Below are positions 43,571 through 48,433 of a DNA stretch of 48,433 bases, in pieces. The stretch is from Penium margaritaceum. Lineage: Eukaryota; Streptophyta; Zygnematophyceae; Desmidiales; Peniaceae. The notes beneath the pieces were generated by a model. That model saw only the letters and a program-made list of their open reading frames with translations, was not told where the DNA came from and ran no database searches. Each line of letters opens with the position of its first letter. Position 1 is the first letter of the stretch. Both the position numbers and the translations under genes were made by a program. The stretch spans positions 108,632 through 157,064 of the forward strand of contig SZWC01001536.1 of assembly GCA_023375785.1 (NCBI GenBank), in the 5' to 3' direction.

Positions 43571-46500
43571 GTCCTCCACTTATGCCCCAATTGCGTCCCA
43601 CATGTACCCCACTTGTACCCCACGTGCACCCCACTTGCACCCCACTTCCGAACCACTTGCGCCCCACTTATGCCTCACTTGCACCCCACTTACGCCCCAC
43701 TTGTGCCCCACTTACGCCCCATTTGCGTCCTATGTGCGTCCCATTTGCGCCCCACTTGTTCCCCACTTGCGCCCCACTTTCACCCCTTTTGCGCCCCACT
43801 TGCACCCCACTTGCGCCCCACTTGGACCCCACTTGCGCCCACTTGCGCCCCACTTTCACCCCTTTTGCGCCCCACTTGCACCCCACTTGCGCCCCACTTG
43901 GACCCCACTTGCGCCCACTTGCGTCCCATTTGCACCCAACTTACACCCCACTTGCACTCCACTTGCGCCCCACTTGAGCCTCAGTTGCGCCCGAGTTTCA
44001 CCCTACGTGCGTCCCACTTGCGCCCCACTTGCTTCTACATGCATCCCTCTTGCGGCCTTATTGCACCCCACTTGTGCCCCAAAGCCCCCTACTTGCACCC
44101 CACTTGCGCCCCACTTGCGTCCTATTTCAGTCCCACTTGCGTCCCACTTGCGCCATACTTGCGGCCTACGTGCGTCCCACTTGCACCCCACTTGCATCAA
44201 ACTTGCACCCTATTTGCGCCCTACGTGCACCCCACTTGTGCCCTACTTGCGCCACACTTGCGCCCCATTTGCGCTTCATTTGTACACCACGTGTATCCCA
44301 CTTGCGCCCCACCTGCGTCCCACTTGAGCCCCACTTACGTCCTACTTGCGCCACACTTGCGCCCCACTTGGACCCTACTTGCACCCTACCTGCGCCCTAT
44401 TTGCACTCCACTTGTGCCCCACTTGAACCCCACTTGCACCCAACTTGCGCCCCAATTACGTCCTACTTGCGCCCCACATGCGCCCCACTTGCACCCCTCT
44501 TGCAACCCATTTGCGTCCCACTTGCACCCCTCTTGCGCCCTACTTGCGCCCCACTTGCGCCCTACTTGCGCCCCACATGCGCCCCACTTGCACCCCTCTT
44601 GCAACCCATTTGCGTCCCACTTGCACCCCTCTTGCGCCCTACTTGCGCCCCACTTGCGCCCCACTTGCTCCCCACTTGCGCCCCACTTGCGCCCCACTTC
44701 CGTCCTACGTCCGCCCACTTGTGCCCCACTTGCACCCTACTTACGCCCCAGTGGCGCCCCACTTGCATCCTATTTCCGTCCCATTTGCACCCTACTTGTG
44801 CCCTACTGCATCCCACTTGCATCCGACTTGTCCCCTACTTGCGCCCCACTTACATCCCACTTGTGTCCCAATGGCACCCCACTTGCTTCCCACTTGCGAA
44901 CCACTTACGCCCCACTTGCGCCCCACTTATACCACTGTTGTACCCTACTTGCCCCCCACTTGTGCCCTGCGTGTGTCCCACTTGTGCCCGACTCGCACCC
45001 CAGATACGCCATCCTTGCACTCCAAATGAGTCCTACTTGCCTCCTATGTACGCCCCGTTTGCCCCCCACTCGTGCCCCACTTGCGTCCTACTTGCACCTG
45101 ACTTGCACCCTACTTGGGCCCCACTTGCACCCTAGGTGCGCTCAACTTGGGCCCCACTTGCGCCCTACTTGCACCTCATGTGCGCCCTACTTCCGCTCCA
45201 CTTGCGTCCCAATTGCATCCTACTTCCGTCCCACTTGCACTTCATTTGCGCCATACTTCCATCCAACTTGTGCCCCATTTGTGCGCTACTTACGTCCCAC
45301 TTGCGCCCCATTTGTGCTCCACTTGTACCCGACTTGCGCCCCACTTGCACCCCACTTGCGTCCCACTTGCACCCCACTTGCACCCCACTTGTGCCCCTCT
45401 TGCACCCTAGGTGCCCCCCACTTGTGCCCTACGTGCGTCCCACTTGTGTCCCACTTGTACCCCACTTGCGCCATACTTGCATCCCACTTGCGCCTTACTT
45501 GCGCACTACGTACGCCCCACTTGTGCCCTACTTGCGCTTCACGTACGTCCCACTTGCACCCTACTTTGGCCCCACGTGCGGCCTACTTGTGCCCCACTTG
45601 CGCCCTACTCGCAGCCCACATCCGCCCTACTTGCACCCTACTTGCGTCCCACTTGCGCCCCACTTGCGTCCTACTTGCACCCCACTTGCGCCCGACTTGC
45701 GTCCCACCTACGCCCCACTTGCGCCCTACTTTCATCCCAATTGCGCCCTACTTGCGTCGCCCATGCGCCCTACTTGTGCCCCACTTGCGTCCCACTTGCG
45801 TCCCACCTGCACACCTTTTGCGCCCTCTTTGCGTCCCACTTGCCCCCAACTTACGTCCCATTTGCATCCCACATCCACCCCACTTGCGCGCCACCTATGC
45901 CCCACTTGCACCCCACTTGCGCCCTAGTTGCGCCCCACTTGCTCCTCCCTTGCGCCTGACTTGCGGCCCACTTGCGCCCCACTTGCACCCCACCTGCGCC
46001 CTACTTTCACCCTACTTGTGTCCTACGTGTGTCCCACTTGCATCCCATTTGCGCCCCACTTGCGTCCTACGTGCGCGCCCCTTGCGCCCCACTTGCGCCC
46101 TACATGCGTTTTACTTGCACCCTACTTGCACCCCACTTGCGCACCACTTGCGACTTACTTGTACCCCACTTACACCCCACTTGCACCCCAGTTGCGCCCC
46201 ACTTGCGCCCCATTTGAGATCCACTTTTACCCCTCTTGCGCCCCACCTGCGCCCCACTTGCGCCCCACTTGCGCCCCACTTTCGTCCCACCTACACCCCA
46301 CTTGCATCCCACTTGCGCCCAACTTGCATCGCACTTGCGCCCTACGTACACCCGCTTGCGCCCTACTTGTGCCCCACTTGCACCCCACTTGCATCCTACA
46401 TCCGCCCCACTTGCACCCCGCTTGCGCCCGACTTGCGTCCCACTTGCCCCCACTTGCGTCCTACTTGGGCCCCGCTTGCGCCCCACTTGTGCCCCACTTG

Positions 46501-48433
46501 CACTCCACTTGCGTCCCACTTGCGCCCCACTTGCACCCCACTTGCGTCCCACATGCGCCCCACTTGTACCCCTCTTGGATCCTACTTGCCCCCCACTTGT
46601 GCCCTACATGCGGCCCACTTGTGCCCCACTTGTGCCCCACATGCGCCATACTTGCGCACACATTGCGCCCTACTTGTGCCCCATGTACGACCCACCTGCG
46701 TCCCACTCCCGCCCCACTTGCGCCCTACTTGCACCCCACTTGCGGCCTGCTTGCACCGCACTTGCATTCTACGTGCACCCATTTTGTGCCCCACTTGTTT
46801 CTATTTGCGTCCCACGTACGCCCTACTTGCGCCCCAGTTGTGCCCAACTTGCACCCTACTTGTGCCCCACTTGCGCCCCACTTGCGCCCTACTTGCGCCC
46901 TACTTGAGCCCCACGTCCGTCCTACTTGGGTCCTACTTGCACCCCACTTGCGCCCCACTTGTGCCCCACATGCGTTCCACTTGCGTCCCACTTGAACCCC
47001 ACTTGCGTCCCACTTGCGCCCCACTTGCGCCCCACTCGTGCCCCTCTTGCACCCTACTTGTGCCCCACTTGTGCCCAACGTGCGTCCCACTTGCGCCCCA
47101 CTTGCGATTTACATGCGCCCTAATTGCGTCCCACTTGCGTCCCACTTGCGCCCTACGTACACCCCACTTGCGCCTTACTCGCGCCCTACTTGTGCCCTAG
47201 TTGTGTCCCACTTGCGCCATACTTACGTCCCACTTGTGCACCACTTGCATTCTTCTTGCGTCCCACTTGTGCCCTACTTGCACCCCACTTGCGCCCTAGT
47301 TGCGGCCCACTTGTGTCCCATTCGCTGCCTACTTGCGCCGCACTTGCGCCCCAATTGCGTCCTACTTGCACCCCACTTGCGCTCCACTTGCATCCCACCT
47401 ACACCCCACTTGCGCCCTACTGGCGTCCCACTTGCGCCCTACTTGCGCGCCACTTGCACCCCACTTGCGTCCTACTTGCGAGTTACTTTCGCCCCACTTG
47501 CGTCCTACTTGAGCCCCACTTGCGCCCTACTTGCGTCCCACTTGCCCACCATTTACGCCTCATTTGTGTCCCGCATGCACCCCACTTACGCCCTACTAGC
47601 GTCCCACTTGCACCCCTTTTGCACCCCCACTTGGGCCTCACTTGCGCTCCACTTCCGTCACACTTGCGCCCCACTTGCGCCACACTTGCACCCCACTTGC
47701 GTTCCACTTACACACCATTGAGGCCCACCTACGCCCACTTGCACCCCATTTGCGCCCAAGTTGCGCCCCATTTGCGTCCCACTTGTGCCCTATTTATGCC
47801 CCACTTGCGCCCCACTTGTCCCCCACTTGCGCCCCACTTGCACCCCACTTGCGTTCCACTTACACCCCACTTGCGGCCCACCTGCGCCCACTTGCGCTCA
47901 ATTTCCGTCCCACTTGCGTCCCAATTGCACCCCACGTGCGCCCCACTTGCGCTCCACTTGCGCCCACTTGCGTCCCACTTGAGCTTCACTTGCGCCCCAC
48001 TTGCGCCCTATGTGCGCCCCACTTGCGCTCCCCTTGTGCCCTACTTGCGCCTCAGTTGCATCCTACTTGCGCCCCACTTGTGTCCCACTTGCTTCCTACT
48101 TGCACCCCATTTGCACCCCACTTGTGCCTTACTTGCATCCCACTTATTTCCCACTTGCGCCCTATTTGCGGCCTTCATGCGCCCCACTTGTGCCCCACTT
48201 GCGTCCCACTTGTACCCCACTTTTGCCCCACTTGCGCCCCACTTGCGCCCTACTTGCGCCCTACTTGTGCCCTACATGCGTCCCACTTGCGCCCCACCAG
48301 CGTCCCACTTGCGCCCCACTTGTGTCCTACTTGCGCCGTACTTGCGCCCTACTTGGACCCTACTTGCACCATACTTGCGCCCCACTTGCGTTCTACTTAT
48401 GCCCCACTTGCGCCCCACTTGCACCCCACTTGC

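Larger units (their letters stand above)
31519..48433 (+). repeat. 11-bp minisatellite array, type B, forward, to window end
   Basis: About 16.9 kb (roughly 1,540 units) of CTTGCGCCCCA with point variants, running off the window. Plus-strand frames of up to 1,684 codons (35853-40907), 1,224 codons (43526-47200) and 1,024 codons (34169-37243) all translate to cycles of TCAPLAPHLRP. Overlapping frames on the same strand give the same peptide, so these are not credible genes. Higher-order repeats are listed separately. Confidence 0.95.

Noticed and set aside
20073..48433. CRISPR array
   Set aside because: Units are contiguous 11-mers with no unique spacers of constant length and no cas genes. 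The context is eukaryotic.

Overview
The window looks like gene-poor, heterochromatic DNA from a plant-lineage (streptophyte) nuclear genome. The evidence is a retrotransposon primer-binding site complementary to the 3' end of plant initiator tRNA-Met, a Ty3/gypsy gag-pol, a plant-type BED/DUF659 hAT transposase relative, and several DNA-transposon footprints with target-site duplications. A charophyte such as Chara is my guess from the general look of these proteins; the sequence alone does not prove it. I see no intact host gene, no rRNA gene and no functional tRNA gene.

Layout. 1-2.5 kb: a 2.19-kb Mutator-like (MULE) non-autonomous element with 273-bp terminal inverted repeats and a 10-bp target duplication; one of its arms is interrupted by a nested inverted-repeat MITE. 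2.5-5.4 kb: unique DNA with a perfect 21-bp hairpin and a purine-rich tract. 5.4-9.4 kb: 11-bp minisatellite, 'type A' (GTTGCGCCCTA). 9.4-12.36 kb, minus strand: the 5' half of a degenerate Ty3/gypsy element (LTR, tRNA-iMet primer site, gag with zinc knuckle, protease, reverse transcriptase), cut off inside the RT where it meets the array. 12.9-15.8 kb, plus strand: a hAT-superfamily transposase pseudogene, followed by a 158-bp duplication around a single N that is probably an assembly join. 17.0-18.6 kb: more type A array, its first ~0.9 kb duplicating the array end left of the gypsy fragment. 18.9-20.07 kb: a 169-bp satellite, about seven copies.

20.07-48.43 kb: a ~28-kb block of a second 11-bp minisatellite, 'type B' (CTTGCGCCCCA). 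Its orientation flips three times (~21.31, 24.1-24.45 and 29.21 kb). Many higher-order repeats lie on top of it: 22, 55, 88, 98, 110, 165, 262 and 275 bp. It is interrupted by a 429-bp hAT-type MITE with an 8-bp target duplication, by a truncated relative of that MITE at one orientation flip, and by a 701-bp probable solo LTR with a 5-bp target duplication, a TATA box, tRNA-like Pol III A and B boxes and heat-shock-element-like motifs.

Key interpretation. The many very long open reading frames in 20-48 kb (up to ~1,700 codons) are a consequence of the repeat. The 11-bp unit has no stop on either strand, and 11 is not divisible by 3, so all three frames of a strand give the same 11-residue peptide cycle. 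Type A differs mainly by a CTAG that puts a TAG stop into every frame every 33 bases, so it has no long frames. The type B G-rich strand also fits the canonical G-quadruplex rule (four-G runs separated by 7-base loops) almost continuously. Nothing here works as a gene pathway; the window records repeat amplification and transposon insertion.
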